From NCBI GenBank assembly GCA_007449985.2, contig VIIQ02000243.1, forward strand, positions 27,643 to 91,642: a stretch of 64,000 nt of DNA. Reading direction: 5' to 3'. Made by a program: the position numbers and the translations under genes. A model generated the notes under the pieces. It searched no databases. It had not been told where the DNA came from and saw only the letters and a program-made list of their open reading frames with translations. This document shows positions 22,734-36,700 of this stretch, one piece after another. Positions within the stretch are counted from its first letter, which is position 1. Every line of letters starts with the position of its first letter. The stretch comes from Desmodesmus armatus (lineage: Eukaryota; Chlorophyta; Chlorophyceae; Sphaeropleales; Scenedesmaceae).

Positions 22734-24804
22734 ATGATGTTGGCAAGGCTCTCTGTGCTGGTTGTGTGCCTGGTCGTGCATGCAGCTGCTCAAGGTAAGT
22801 GCCGCAGCAGATCAAGTAAATGGCCTTTGGGCCCAACTTGTTGAAGACTCCTTCAGCTGACCATAGACTGCTGGTACCTCACCCAAGTCAGCAACAAACT
22901 AAAAAACGAAGTCTATCGGTGACTTTGGGTGCAGTACTGCTGCTGCAGGCCTGCAGCAGTATCAGCAAGCAGGCATGGGACTGCGAGTGCCCCGTGATCC
23001 GTGCTGTTTAAAGATAGTATTTGGTGTGACTGGTGGTTTGTACAGGTGCTGCATCATCAAAGCAGCCCAGCAATCCTGCATTCTTCGCTGCAGGCCCTGA
23101 GCCTGGCCCCCCTGGCCCCACCCCAGGAGCTGGCTGCAGCAGTGCCACAGAGAAGAAGGGCTGCGGCAAGGAGAAGGGCTGTGTGTGGTGCGAGGGCAGC
23201 TTCGGGCCCGGAAGCTGCTACGATGAGGTAAGTGATAGCTCCTTGCAAGCGAATGCACTGGCCACCGTGTGATGACTGTGGTCAACCAGATGGTATGCAT
23301 GCCTCTTTGCTGGTGGTGGTGTGATGATGGTGAGCTGTCCCAGCATGCACACAGAGTTGGAATAGGTGTCAACATGGACTTCAGCCTACCACCTTATTGT
23401 GCACTGGCAGCTGCTGCACGACTATGCACGGCCCTCCCAGCATTCATTTCTGCTGCCCCAATGAGTAGTTCACTGAGCAACCGTGCTAGTGTTCACTCAA
23501 AGGGGCCCCACTGCATTTGAAACCTTGCTGCCCCAGCTGCATCACCGAAGATTGCGAGCCACCATCCAGGCCAAGTGAAAAAATTAACAAAAGCAGCTGT
23601 TTCACTGGGATACGCTGTGCATAGGTGTGGTTGACACCATGTATCAAATCAGTAGAAGGGGTGCTGCTGTTTTGCTGAGGCCCCCCTATGTTCCTGTTGT
23701 GTGCTGCTGCGCTTGCAGGCTCAGGCAAAGTTCCTTCCCAAGCAGTTCTTCAAGTGCAAGAAGCCCAAGAAGGCGGTCAGCCTGCCGCAGCCAGCAGCAA
23801 CAGCAGACCCCAACCCTGGCCCCACCCCAGGTGCTGGCTGCAGCAGTGCCATGGAGAAGAAGGACTGTGGCAAGGAGAAGGGCTGTGTGTGGTGCGAGGG
23901 TGGCTTTGGGCCCGGCAGCTGCTATGATGAGGTAAGCACTGTTGCTTCCATGAGGAACGCTTGGACAGTACTGTCACGCTAGTGTGATCATCAGCACTGC
24001 CTCACCTGCACTAGGGGTCCAGGCAGCACGTCCTGTGTTTGAGTTGCATTGAAGCCGTGGTCCAGGGGTAGGGAGAAGTGCCAGCACCGCATCTAGCGCT
24101 ATCAGGTGTACACCAACCGGCTCTACTGACATCTAGCCTAGTTTGTGGGCATGGGTGGCTGACAGGCTTGCTGACCAAATGTACAACCTGGCTTCTGCCC
24201 TGCAGGCTCAGGCCAAGTTCCTGCCCAAGCAGTTCTACAAATGCAAGAAGCCCAAGGCTGTCGCAGCAGCGGGCACTGCTGAGCAAGACCCTCAGGGTGC
24301 GGCAGCAGGTGGCAGCCTTGGTGAGGGTTGCGTGTCAATGACCAAGGAGGCGTGCGAGGCCGTCCCTGGCTGTGTGTGGTGCGACTGCAGCATCAAAGGG
24401 CGTACAAAGTGCTATGCTGAGGTGAGCAGCAGGCGGCTGGGGCACACTGTGCTGACAGCAGTGTCGGATTCATAGGGTACCCGTATGCTCCAACATGCGT
24501 ACGGGCAAAACTTTAGCTCAATTGAACTCAAATTGATCAATTTGAAGGACGAATGCATCCTGTGAGGTGCTAGTGTTGCATGCATACCCCACATGCCACT
24601 GCCTTGTGTGCCGTGCATTGAAGATGTGCAGCAGCTGTTGCACTGCAGTTCACTCCTGCTTGTTGTATGTGATTCAATACCGACCCATGTCCCCTGGCTC
24701 AGCATGCTGCTGCTGCTGCTTGCTGCCCTGGCCCACAGGCTGAGGCCAAGTTCCTGCCCAGCAAGTTCTTCAAATGCATCGAGTCCAAGCCTGCAGCAGC
24801 CTGA
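22734..24804 (+). CDS. secreted protein of repeated Cys-rich modules, 245 aa
   Basis: Five exons: 22734-22794, 23046-23227, 23719-23931, 24206-24421, 24739-24804. Phases agree and give 246 codons with the stop. Exon 1 is a signal peptide (MMLARLSVLVVCLVVHAAAQ). Exons 2-4 each end in a Cys-rich half with GCVWC and CY(D/A)E. Exons 3-5 each begin (A/E)AKFLP followed by FKC. So one module is split between two exons and repeats three times, roughly six Cys each. Pro/Gly/Ala linkers separate modules. Introns between modules are phase 0, so exon duplication adds a whole module. I do not recognise the family. Even Cys spacing suggests disulfides and an extracellular or wall role, as inference only. 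Confidence 0.85.
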
Positions 24805-25789
24805 TCAGCTGGCCTTTGCAGCAGTTCCCAAACTTACCATGTGTACAAAGCTCCGCTGAGCGCTGGCAGCTTGCCACACCTCTGAAGGCCACTGTTATCA
24901 CGTGATATGCTCGTCAGTCAAACTGACACCTGTGGAAGTGTACTTATGATGTATAGTGCAGCCCTGCTATAGCAGGGCCAATGTGTACATTGCAGTTTGT
25001 TTTGGACAGGCCGTTTGCACGGCCAAAAGCATTTGTTGTAGTGTGAGCCCTGGCGGCAATTATGGCTTTTGACAGTCCAAGCATGACGTGACCATGCGCA
25101 ACAATTGCTTTGCGCTGTCTCTTATTGTAGGTGTCCTACTTGTCCAGGCCCAATCTTGTTCATGGAATGTGGTTGCATGACACCCCCACATGCTCTGAAG
25201 CGTTTGGGGTCGTTGCTTCCTTCAAGGCGTGGGAAATGTGGCTGTCAGCAGCGTCGTGCCGGGGTCTGCGGACTGACACAGCTGGTCCCCATCCAATGTA
25301 CAACACATGAAGTTTGAAGGCGGGTGCTCCTTTGTGGTTGTCGACCCTGTGTCTGTGAACCCCCAATGCCCCTGACTGCAACAGTGGACAGTTCACATCA
25401 CCCAACTCTAGGCAAGTCTTTCTGGTCTCGATGAAGTAACAGCGCACCTGAGGAGGTGACCTCACCACACACAGCTCATCAATCAAACCATGAATATTGC
25501 TTACAGCGCTAGCATCCGTAGTCGTCACTGCTGATACCATTGCGGCTGCAGATGACCACTGTTGTGGACGCCTGCGACGCTGCTGTTGTTGAGCATTACT
25601 ACAGTCAACACCTCGTGAACCCGTTGGAGGGAAAGCAGTCCAAAAGGTTTTGACGCCCACCGGCTGCCAAGATTTTCAAAATGCAGATGCAGATGCACAA
25701 ACAGACGCTTACAGCGCCAGCAACAGGTTCCCTGCCAGCTTCAACAACCGTCCAACACTGCATGTACACTGCATTCTGACTGCAAGCTG
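24805..25789. other. convergent intergenic region with palindromes
   Basis: This lies between the stop codons of the Cys-rich gene (+) and the channel (-). It has a perfect 16-bp palindrome CCCTGCTATAGCAGGG near 24962. In the last intron of the upstream gene there is an 18-bp palindrome TCAAATTGATCAATTTGA at 24528-24545. No gene was seen. Confidence 0.5.
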
Positions 25790-27703
25790 CTACATGCCGC
25801 CGCCGCTGTCTATGGTCCCCAGGTCGCTGACTGCCGCACTAGTGGCGTTGCTGATTGCACAGCTCGTGGCCCTGCTGGCCACAGTGCTCGCCGCTGCACT
25901 CGCAGCTGCGCTGTGCCCCGCAGTGCTGGCTGCCTTGCTGGTCGCCTTGCTGGTTGCGCGGGAGCCGAACCCCCACATGCTTGACCGCCCACTGCGCTCT
26001 GTGCGGGTATCTGTGTCCTTCCTGAACAGCCCCCGTGCATCCCGGATCCGCGCCAGGCCCCCGGACAGGCCGTCCGTCATGCGCTGCATCCAGCCATCAG
26101 CTGAGGCCCGCAGCCCAGCCAGGGAGCTCCAGCGACCGCCGGGGCCAACCTCGCCCTCAGGGCCGCCGCTGCTGCTGCTGCTGCGCCGGGCATATGTGGC
26201 TGCTGCTGCCGCCTCGGCTGCAAGCACTGCCTCTGCAGCGTTCCACAGCTGGGAGTAGGCTGGATGGGGTTTCCAGCGCAGGTCACCAGCCTGCGCGTCA
26301 CAGACGATGCATAAAAGTGAGCACAACATACACGTCGGCACGAGGAGGAATGTACATGAACTTGTACACAAGCTTTCCCACCCCTAGGAACACACCGGCA
26401 CATGGTCCAGCACACCAGCACATCAGCAAAAGCAAGCCCCCATCTTGACTTACCATGCGTCGCTGCAGTGCTGCCTTCATTGTAGCATCTCGTAAGGCTA
26501 CGATGTCCGAGTATGTTGGTGCCACCCCGCGATCCGCCCGGAACTGCAAGCACACACACGCACCACAGCAGCAGCAGGCTTGTTAGAGCTGTCCAGTACT
26601 GGGCCTGTTGGTCATGCAACATCTGATACCATCCAGCTGCAACAGCTTCTCCCCTGCTGTCTTGCATCTGTCTGCTTCCTGCATTACTACCAAAATTGAG
26701 CACAAGTGACTACCATGTACACTGAGATGATGCACCAACATCAAAATTTCATCACATCCCACCACCTGCTTTGCAGCCCCACCACTTTGCCAACCACCCA
26801 TTGTTCCCGGTCGCACCTCTTTCTTGCGCTTCATCTTGGCTGCCCGCATGCGCGCCCTCCACTTGCGCTGCACCCGCATCACTGTCACTGCCACACTGAA
26901 GTTGAGCACCTCATCTGCCTTCAGGTTCCGGAAGGCTCGAGTCACCAGCTTGTTGATCTGCACATCATGCAGCAACGCATAGGTCGAGCATACGCCATGC
27001 AGCCATGCTGACACAAGTGCATACATGCACCAGATGACACCTGCAGCACACACTGACTTCAAAGTTTGGATACAAAACTTTCCTGAGCCCGTGCTTTCTT
27101 GCAATTAAGAGCAACCCCGGCACCTCAAACACCAAGCTTGTCACATCACATCGTGTTGGTTGCTTCTACCCTGTCACTGGACTTCAGGGTGGAGGTGCAG
27201 CCAGCCCACCCCCTTCTTTGAAGTGCACAACACAGGCAGAATTGCAGCTGACGTGCGGCAACACAACCCCCACCTGGTCTTTGAGGAGGCCCTCTGGTAT
27301 TTCAGCACCGCTGCAGCGCCGGACCAGCTCGTAAGCTGTGCGCTGGAATGGCACCCGCCCATTCAGCAGTGGGATGTCCAGGTCAAACACAAAGCGCAGC
27401 ACATCAGTGCTGCTGGCGCTTTTGCCCAAGCCCAAGGGTGGCGACAACCTAGCAGCAGCACCAGAATCAGCAGCATGTGATGTGAGTCGATTCCTGTGAA
27501 GCTGAGGCTGAACTAGCGAGCTTGGTTTGTGTTGAGCCATGACATCAGACCACCAGCATTATCATGGCTTTTGCCACACCAAGGTAAAGTTACCTGAGCA
27601 GCATTGCCTCCAGGTCCTTGGGGTCGATGGTGCCGCTGCCATCATCGTACTCCGCCCACAGCTCAACAAACTCCTCAAGGTGGTCGGGCCGCAGCTTCCA
27701 CCT
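25790..27703 (-). other. channel C-terminal tail with EF-hand-like loop and IQ motif
   Basis: Exons 27594-27703 (loop YDDGSGTIDPKDL), 27274-27448 (LSPPLGLGK), 26817-26957 (IQ-type VQRKWRARMR in a basic helix), 26454-26543, 25790-26290. The last exon ends in an Ala/Thr/Ser-rich region with a loose four-residue period. The IQ helix is a likely calmodulin site, by analogy with Cav channels. Confidence 0.85.
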
Positions 27704-30700
27704 CTGCAAGCCAGCAGACATGAGAAAGTTTGCTTTCTTGCCCAGTGACGTCATGTGTTTGACAACTGATGCACAGACAGGCACCAGGTATGATACCAAC
27801 TGAGTGATGCAAAACGCCAGAGGTCCCGGTGTGTTGCAACAGCAGCTGGTGAGCAGGGGTGATTTCCCTCCCTGAGGTACATTCCCTCCCTATGCCCGCT
27901 CACATCCTGCTCCTCTTGCGCTTCGAAGCTCTCAATGATGACAGCCGTGAAGAGTTGCAGCATGATGATGGACACCAGGACCACAAAGCTGATGAAGTAG
28001 GGGTACACCACCCAGCTGCCGCAGTCGTGGGCAGGGTCACAGTCAGGGGGCTGCACAACGGTTGCAGGCAGGTGAAGCAGGGGGTAAAAGATGGGGTCAG
28101 CAGGATCACAGTTACAGTAACTGTTGCATAGTTTGGGACATGCCTGAACACCCAAAGGCAGCCAAAGAGGCTACGATCATAGTGGGCATGTGTGGTGACG
28201 TCTGCACCCAGTACAGCACCCCTCGAAGGGGTGCCTGTCAGCCCTCATTTCAGTGCAGGGCCAGCACGCCGTGATGCAGAGCAGCCTGCAGCCTGCAGCA
28301 TGCACCCCACCACTCACCCCGATCATACAGGCAATCATGATGTCCGTCCAGTTGTCGTTTGTGGCCACCTTGAAGAGTGTGAGAGCCGCTGTCCAGAAGC
28401 GTTCAAAATTGGCATGCTCATTCAAAGCCCTGCGCAAAACAAGGTGTTGTCCGTGTTGTCAAGTAGGTCAGCCAATAGCTGATAACCAGCAGCACCCAGC
28501 CTGAGGCCTCGACCTATGCTGTGCTGAGAGTGTTGATCAGTGGTGCTGGTCAGTCACAACACATGAAGCTATGCAGGACTGTCAGCTGTGGTCACCACAT
28601 GTTGAACATACACAAGGGTATAGCACCGTTGCTTGACACAGCCGTAAGCACTCACCCGTTGCGTTTGATCTGGCCCAGCAGCAACATGCCCACATAGGCG
28701 TAGATGAAAAACATCAGGGCCAGCAGCCCGCCAACATTCCAGAATGCAGGCAAGGACAGCATCAGGGTGCCAAACAGGCTGCGAAGGCCCTGCAAGGATG
28801 GGCGGCCAATCGTGGCAACACATGTGAAAGACAGATGCGTTGTGCCAACAGTCAGTCGGAACAATATTCACCAGCCAACACACACCATGCGCTGTTGGAC
28901 TTGTTTAAGGGCGTTGGTTGCGGCCGGCTTGACGCAGATTAGCTGTAGTGTTTGCAACACTTTTTCCCAGTTCAGAGTGCAAGCGTGTTTACATCGTACG
29001 CTGCACACAAGTTTGCTCAGACATGTGTGCGCTCCGCCGCTTTGTCTCACCTTCATGTTGCGCATTAGTTTGACAACTCTTGCCAGCCTGAGAAGCCGCA
29101 AAATTTTCTGAATCTTCAAGAAGCTGGCCACAGAGGGACCTGCGCAGCCCAAGCCAGGAAGCAGTTGCACATGGACAGTTCAGCAGCAGGCGACTTGCAG
29201 GAAGTAGCACGACATACACCAGGGCACACTGCCACAGTCTGTAAAACGTTTTTGACAGTGTACATTACGTCTGCACTCAACTTACACACTGCTGGACGGG
29301 TATGCGGCTGGGAGCATTCGTGCTGTGGAACACAAGTACTTCAGGCTAAACTGACTCTCACCTATAGCCAGGGTCAGGACCATGTCCACGATGCCAGTCA
29401 CCAGCAAGATGCAGTCAAACTTGTTCCAGGTCACCTTCCAGTAGTTTGGCCAGCCAAGGCCCACAACCTGCGGCGAGCAAAGTGCTGGCATGCTTCACCA
29501 CAATCCAGTGCAGTACTGACAATGACCTTGACACCAATGCATTCTGGGAGGGCCTGACACACGCTCCCACAGAGGTCAGACCCACTACAACCACAGTCAA
29601 TTATGTTGTACTTCCGAGGTATTGGCAATACCCCACGAGCAGGTTTAGATGCATTGTCCTGTAGCCCTCCTTACCTTGAGGACAAACTCCACCACATACA
29701 CGCCCGTGAAGGCATAGTTGATGGCTTCCACAATCTCGGTCATCTTGGGAGGCTGGCCGTAGAACGATGTCGCCATGAGGGCGCTGTTGAGCACAATTAC
29801 CACCATGATCAGCATCTCAAAGGCCTTGCTCTGGACAAAGTAGTACAACTTCCTGCAGGTCAGGTGCGCACAAGTCAGCAGGGACCAGGGGGCCAAGCGC
29901 GTGTGCAGCAAAGATTGGCGTGCCCACAGGCCTGCTGTGCTCTGCAGCTGTACGAAACATCACCAGCAGCAGCCCAGCAGGCGCCTGTCAAACGCTGCAA
30001 TTATGATTTGGCTTGAGCCTGGCTTAGCTGATCGTCTGTGCCTCTCGTGGATCTTGTCTCCGCACCTACGCAGCTTGTTGACGGGTACAGGGCTCTTCTC
30101 CGGCGGCTTGAGCCTGAACACCAGCTTGCTCATCTCCACCCACTCTGTCTGGTCGTCTGTCAGGAAGGCGCTGCCCGTCTGGCTCTGCATGCGGATGCGG
30201 CTGAACTGGTAGAACACCACTCCAATGTACAGATTGAGCAGAGTGTAGCCCACCACCAGCACAAATGCCACAAAGAAAAAGAAGGCACTCCAGTTGGACA
30301 TTGGCTGCGGCTGCAGCCCGGGTTCCTCGGGAGTGGCCATGGCATTGTCCATGATCTCTGCACAGGCACAGCAGGCACACCTACTTCGTTTTTGCACTGC
30401 CTGTCAGGCCAGAGACACACCCATGCATGCTTGTCACATCAACAATGATTGTCACATCAACCCCCACCATGATCCTGTACAAAAGCACAATGCCACTCGC
30501 TCCCCAACCCATGACGTACCCATGTAGCCGTTGAGTGTGACAGTGACAAACAAGCTGACAAGCGCCATGCCGATGTTGTCAAAGGTGTATGGTGGATTGC
30601 TCCAGACGCGAGGTACCTCCTGCAACCAAACAAGAAATCAGGTACGATATGGCGAGAGGCATAAGGCACACATCGTGTGCAAAGGATGCACCATGCAGCA

Positions 30701-33700
30701 TGTAACACATTGACCATACTGCACACGCCAGCTGCAGTCTTTTGTAGGCAATTCATCAACCTCACCTCTCCTTCAAGCATGAATGTGCCGGTGCAAGCTG
30801 TCTTGTCAGGGACCGAGGTGTCATTGCAGCTCCAAAACTTGCCATGGAACAACTGCACACACAACACATCATGTCAGCATAGGCCAGCAAACCATGTGTT
30901 GCACAAACTGTACCAAACCCTGCACATAATGGGCACAACAATACCATCACATCGACTGTGCGGCTGCCAATGTGCGCTCAGACTCACCCGGTTCATCAAT
31001 AGCACACACACGTGTGTTCGTTGCAAAGAGCTTGTCAACTGTAATACGGTAGGCCCCCCATGCAGCTGAAAATGAGATTCAAGTCAGTCCATGCACTGCC
31101 CAAGTGTGCGCGCGTGCATTGCAATGGGGAAAGTTCCATATATCCATTCACACAGACCACACATACCTGTGCACCAAGGATGGCAAAAATGAGGAAGAAG
31201 AGCAGCACCACAATGCTGACATTGCCCATGGCGGCCAGGCTCAGTGTGAGGCTCTTGAAGATCTGCTGCATGCCGGCTGAGCGTGTAAGGGCGCGAAGAG
31301 GCTTGATTGCGCGCAACACTCGCAACCCCTGCAGCAGCAAGGGCAAAAACACATGGTAAGTCAGGAACTAGGCCTAAGGAGAAACACTGGCAAAAATGAC
31401 AGCTCAGAAGGTGTAAATGTCTAGCATGCTGGTCTACCACACCCCATATTTGTGGAGCACATTACAGTTTGTAAGCATGTCAGTGTTGCGGGATTCTGCT
31501 CGTCTGCAGGGCTAGTGATACGGCCGATGGCTTATGCCGGGCTCCAGATTGAGCAGACCAACGGAACACAACGCAGGAACTGTGTTGCTTCAGCACAACA
31601 TGACCAGGCCAACACATGCCCGGCCCTTTCAGCCGCTGCGCACCTTGATCACACTGATCTCGGCCAACACCGTCTCCAGAAACAGCATCAGCAAGCTGCT
31701 GACCACAATGAGGATGTCGATGATGTTCTGGAAGAATGACATGTACGGCTTGAACCCAAAGGCCATTATCTTCAGGATGGCTTCAATTGTGAACGCCAAG
31801 GTGAACACGAGGTCGCTGCGGTGCAACAGGAAATATTGGGGGTGGGAGGGGGGGCTGTCAGCACCCGACCTCCTACATTCCACCTCCTGACATACCTACA
31901 TCATGCTGCCGACCTGCTGCTGCCACATATGCAGTATGCTCAGCTAAAAGCAGTGACGCTGCTGTGTTGTCCACACCTGCAACATGCATGAACAGCCAAC
32001 ACCCCCCACCATCTAACTTGAGACCACCCTCTTTGCCCTTACCTCCACCATAAAATCTGGCCGTCCAGGGCATCCTTATCCAGCGCGGGGTACTCGTAGG
32101 CCATGGCCACACAGTTGAGCATGATCAGCAAAAACATTGTATAGTCAAAGTACCTGCAGCAAGACGCAGGCGCACATGTGAGTGGTGTGTTCCAGGTGCA
32201 TTTGCAAGGCCGCATGCACAGGTTCAACATGGTATGTCCTGCCCATAGTTGCTGCATATGCACCTGTCCTCTAGAAGCTAGAAAAGCAGTCTGGTCACAA
32301 AATTGTCATGCTCACCACAAGCCCACATAATGCAGCTTGCGACTGCTAACTGGGAATGCAGTCACCGTCACAAGCCCTGCTGCGCAGTGGGAGTTCGCAC
32401 CTGCTGGTCACAGTGTCATACACCGCCTGCCTGAACCTGTTCTCCTGAGGGAACAGGCCGAGGCTAACGCCAGACAGTTCCGGGAATGTGCGGCTGCGCG
32501 ATCGCCCCATGCCACTGAAAGTGCTCCACGCTCCTGCGCACAGCAACAACAGGCATGTTGTGCATTCCTGAAAGGGCGATCAGGCGAGGCCCTGATCCAG
32601 TACAACAGCCAGTAGTAGTCTGTAGTGGTAGCAGTTGTAGTAGCAGCACTCCATACAGCGCTGAAATAGACTACTGCATGTGCAGGTTGTGTTTTGTGGC
32701 TACTGAGGCCACCACAATCCCGCACAACCTTGACAGCGCAACAAGTTGCGTCAAGGTGAATCTGGAGGCCACAGCAAAAACTGTCGAGGGACCTTACAAT
32801 CACATCCCACCTGAGCGCGAGCCCTCCCCACTGACATAGCTTTGCCCAGCATCGCTCATGCCACCTTCACTGCCATTGTCTGACGTCGCCCGCGAATGGC
32901 GCCGTGCTGTGGATGCCTGCGACTGCGCCTCGCTGCCTGCGCCTACAGCATCAGCACCCTGCCACGACAGCGCAACAGGCATTAGCACACAGCAAACATC
33001 ATCCAAAGTTACAGCGCACGCTGGCATGAGCTCTTGAGCTACATAGCCACAGGTGTACCTTTCATATGATTATACCGGCTGGAGCTTCAGCTGGTGATGT
33101 GCGATCAGGCCCTTGCAAAAGCATTTGAGCATCATCTGCTGCTGATGCCGCAGACACACAGTGGACCAACAAACCCTTGACCCAGTTTGTGTGCAAGCTT
33201 GGCGAGCGTAATGTAAATGGGCACCGGTACTTTGCAGAGTGGAAGGTACATGCTTGCGCGAACAAGCCTGCTTATCGCACTGCTGCTGGTGCTGGCACGC
33301 TGTGGCTTCTGGTGTCAACCAACTGCCCGCATCCCAAGTCAATTTGAACAGGAACACTGGCAGGGTTGAGTGCAGGCTGCTCACCTGGGGGGCCTGTGCT
33401 TGACTGCCAATGCTTGCCTGGCCAGCTGCCTCAGCTATGCCTTGCGGAGCACTCATGACACTGCTGAGCCCATGATCCTGCATGAATGACACCTGCAGCA
33501 ACATCAGCACACAAACATCCTTGCGCTAGGGGCCAGGGTGTTGCAGTCGTCAGCAAAACATGCTAGCATACACAGTTGCAGGGCAGAGCGTGTGTGAACA
33601 TGCAACGCCAAGTTGGCAGCAGCACAGACAGAGTCAAACCGCACCGCAGCTGCCTTGCGCCTCCTGATGGCTTGAGCTGTCACTGCTGGCTCAACTGAAG

Positions 33701-36700
33701 CGCCTGCCAGCACCAGCAGGGTGGCATTGCTGTGGTTGCTGCCAGCAGCAGAGGCCGGCCTGCTGTTGGCCTTGCTGCCGTCACCTGCAGAAGACACAGA
33801 ACACAGAAGCAGCAGCAGCAGAAAATATGACCACAACAAAAGCGTGGACAGCACCTAAACCCTGAACCCTTAATTTTGATTTGGTTTTTTAGCAGAAGTT
33901 TTCCCGCTCCGTCGGGGTTTTTCAGCCAGCCTGTGTGTGAACTCAACAGCATAAACAGCAACGCGGCATATGCGATGGCATGGCAAACAAGCACCAGAGT
34001 ATTGGTTCTCCAGCACAACAGCACCAAATAGGCCACTGCTACCCCAAGCGTCATGCCACCTCAGAGCTTTGCGCATCCTCACCTGCAGCTCCCAGTGAGG
34101 CATCAATCAGCTCGTCCAGTTGAGCACCTGTCGCAGATGCCAATCCAGTCTGCCGTGCACCCCTGCTGCCCGATCGCTGCTCAAAGCGCGGGCTGCGTGG
34201 TGGCGCAGGACACTCGCCCCTCTCGCGCATGCTCTCTGTGAAGAGTGTCACACGGCGGGCTGGGTCCTTAGCAGGCTTGGGCTCAACGGGTGGGCTGGGC
34301 GCCATCACTGGGGGGTCTACTGCTGCTGGCTCCACTGCCGCTGAGGGTGCAGGCGCGCCGCCATGCTTGCTGAGATACTTGTTTGGGTCTGCGTCCAACC
34401 CTGGCCACATGCCGTCCACAGCAGCAGCCACCTCAGCTGCTGCAGGCCTGGCTGGCACGGCTCCTGTGCTGCTGCCGAAGAGCAGGGTGGGCGTGCCAGG
34501 CTCAGCCCCTGCTTGCCCCAGGCCCAAGCTCGCCAACTCCTTGTCAATGTCATCCAGAGCCAGCTGCTGCAAAACAGGGGAGCGAGAGCGGCTTGCACCC
34601 TCTGGTGACCCTGTGGCTGTTGTTGCAGACCCTTTTCTGGGCTGGTGCTGGTGCTGCTGCTGCAACGCCGGCTCCTGTTGCTGCTGCTGCTGCACCCAAG
34701 CATCTGCTGGGCCGACAGGCAGGTGCCGTGCCGTCAGCTGTGCTGCGCTGAGCTCCGAGCTGAAACTGATGCGGTTGGTGTTTGCAGAACCCCTGCGAGC
34801 CTTGGGGGAGGCTGGTGCCGCATGCTGGTCATGGGTGACAGCGTCAACAGCACTCTCCAGGCCCTCTGCGATTGGGCCCAGGGAGGCAGCTGTTTTTGCA
34901 GAGGCAGTCTTCACTTGAGAAGCCTCCCCAAACAGCAGCTGCTCCTGGTGGAGTTGCTGCTGCTGCATGCGGTATCTGCTGGGGTAATTGATGGCAGCAA
35001 CTGTTGCCAGAAACTCCTGCCAGGTGAAATCTTCGTCATCGACCACACTTTCTCCAGCCTGCTGCCTGCTGCCGAAGCTGCTGCTCCTGTTTACCACACC
35101 CTTGCTGCTGTGCTGCCTTGAAAACAGCCCGGGGAACAGGCCATATGCAGCTAACTCCCCCAGCCCTGGGTCATCGTCTAGCAGCTCAGGCAGCACGTGA
35201 CAGGGTCGCAGAGCGTCTGCTGCCGCAGCAGCGGCAAAGGCGGCAGCAGCCTCCTGCTTCAGGGTGAAGCTGTTGCTGCCACTGCCGCCACCGCTGCTGC
35301 TGCTGGATCTGCGCGCAAACGCCTCAGCAGCAGCAGCAAGGCTGCTGCTGTGTGCACAGCCGCTGCCCCAGCCGAAGGACGGGACCTCTGGCAGATTTGG
35401 TTGCTGCATGCAGCCGTACTGCTGCTGCATTCCAGCGCGTAGCCGCCGCAGGCGCAGGCTTGGAGCCGCTGGCCAGTCCTGCAGTTGCAGGCACACACAT
35501 GACAGGGAGTTGCCCGTGCCTGCCAAAACGTGTTTTGAGTGCCCCTGAATTCCCATGTATCTGCGAATCAACTGGGTGGAATCCAGGGTTACAGTGCTGT
35601 TATACCCTGACCTAACAGTGCACCCTGATGGTGCGGATGCCACGCCACACATACTGCACCGTCAACTGCCAGTTCCCAAAGTGGGTTGGCAATGATCACC
35701 CTGTTTGCATGACGATGTTTCAACACAAATCAGGGCCGTAGCTGCTGCTGCTTGTGCATGGCAAGACGTATTGTCCCTTACCTGCAGGGTGGCTGCGCTC
35801 TCAGCTACAGGACCTGGCTGTGGTGGGGGCGGCGATGGCGTGCGGCTGTCCATGCTGCTGCGTCTGTGCTCCACAGACCTCCTCCTTGCATGGGAGTGGC
35901 GGTGGTGCGCATTTCCCCTGTCATGGTGGTGGTGACTGTGGGAGTGATGGCTGGAGTGGTGGCTGCTGTCCCCGTCCCCCTTGTCTTCTCCTTGGTTGGT
36001 TGTTCTCCTGCTGTGGCCCTCTCCTGTGCGGCGGTGGCTGTGCCGCCTAGCCCCTGCTGCCACCACTACTACAGCACCATCATCCCCTGCTGCCTGGCCT
36101 GGCAACACCATGCTGGCGCCACCATAACCACCTGCACCCCCTGACTGATGGAGACCATGGCCACTGCTGTCCTTGTGGCCACTGCTTGACCCCCCTCCGG
36201 CAACGCTGGTGTTGCCGCTGCCTTTGTGGCTGGCCCCAGGCTTCCAGCTGAAGAAGCCAGAGCCGCTCTTGCCCCCGTTGCTGCCTGCCATGCTGGCTGC
36301 CATGCTCTTCATGCGCTGCCCTGCCTTCTTGATGCGGCTGAACATAGTGCTTGCCATGCTCTGCGTGCGCACCCCTCTCTTCATGTCAGCCTGCACATGC
36401 ACAGCAGCACACCACAGCATAGCGTTGTGTTGCTTCCACCGCCACCGCTGCTGCAGACAACTTACACACATTTGACAGATGTCCTGATGGTACAGTCGCT
36501 GCAGACGACTGGCAGAGTCCAGCAGGTAAAGCAGAGGCAGGGACTGTCGGTGTGTTGTGTGCAGGCGGCAACCTCACCTCGTACTTGCGCTCAAAGGCGT
36601 CAAGGATCACGGCCAGGAACAGTGTGAGGAAAATGAACTTGCCCAGGATGATCCAGGCCAGCCAGTACATGCTGCTGAGGTAGCTGGTGGCACGGATCAC

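Noticed and set aside
34229..34918. Plus-strand 229-codon frame opposite the channel linker
   Set aside because: It is antisense to channel exon 34083-35478, whose phases join its neighbours exactly.
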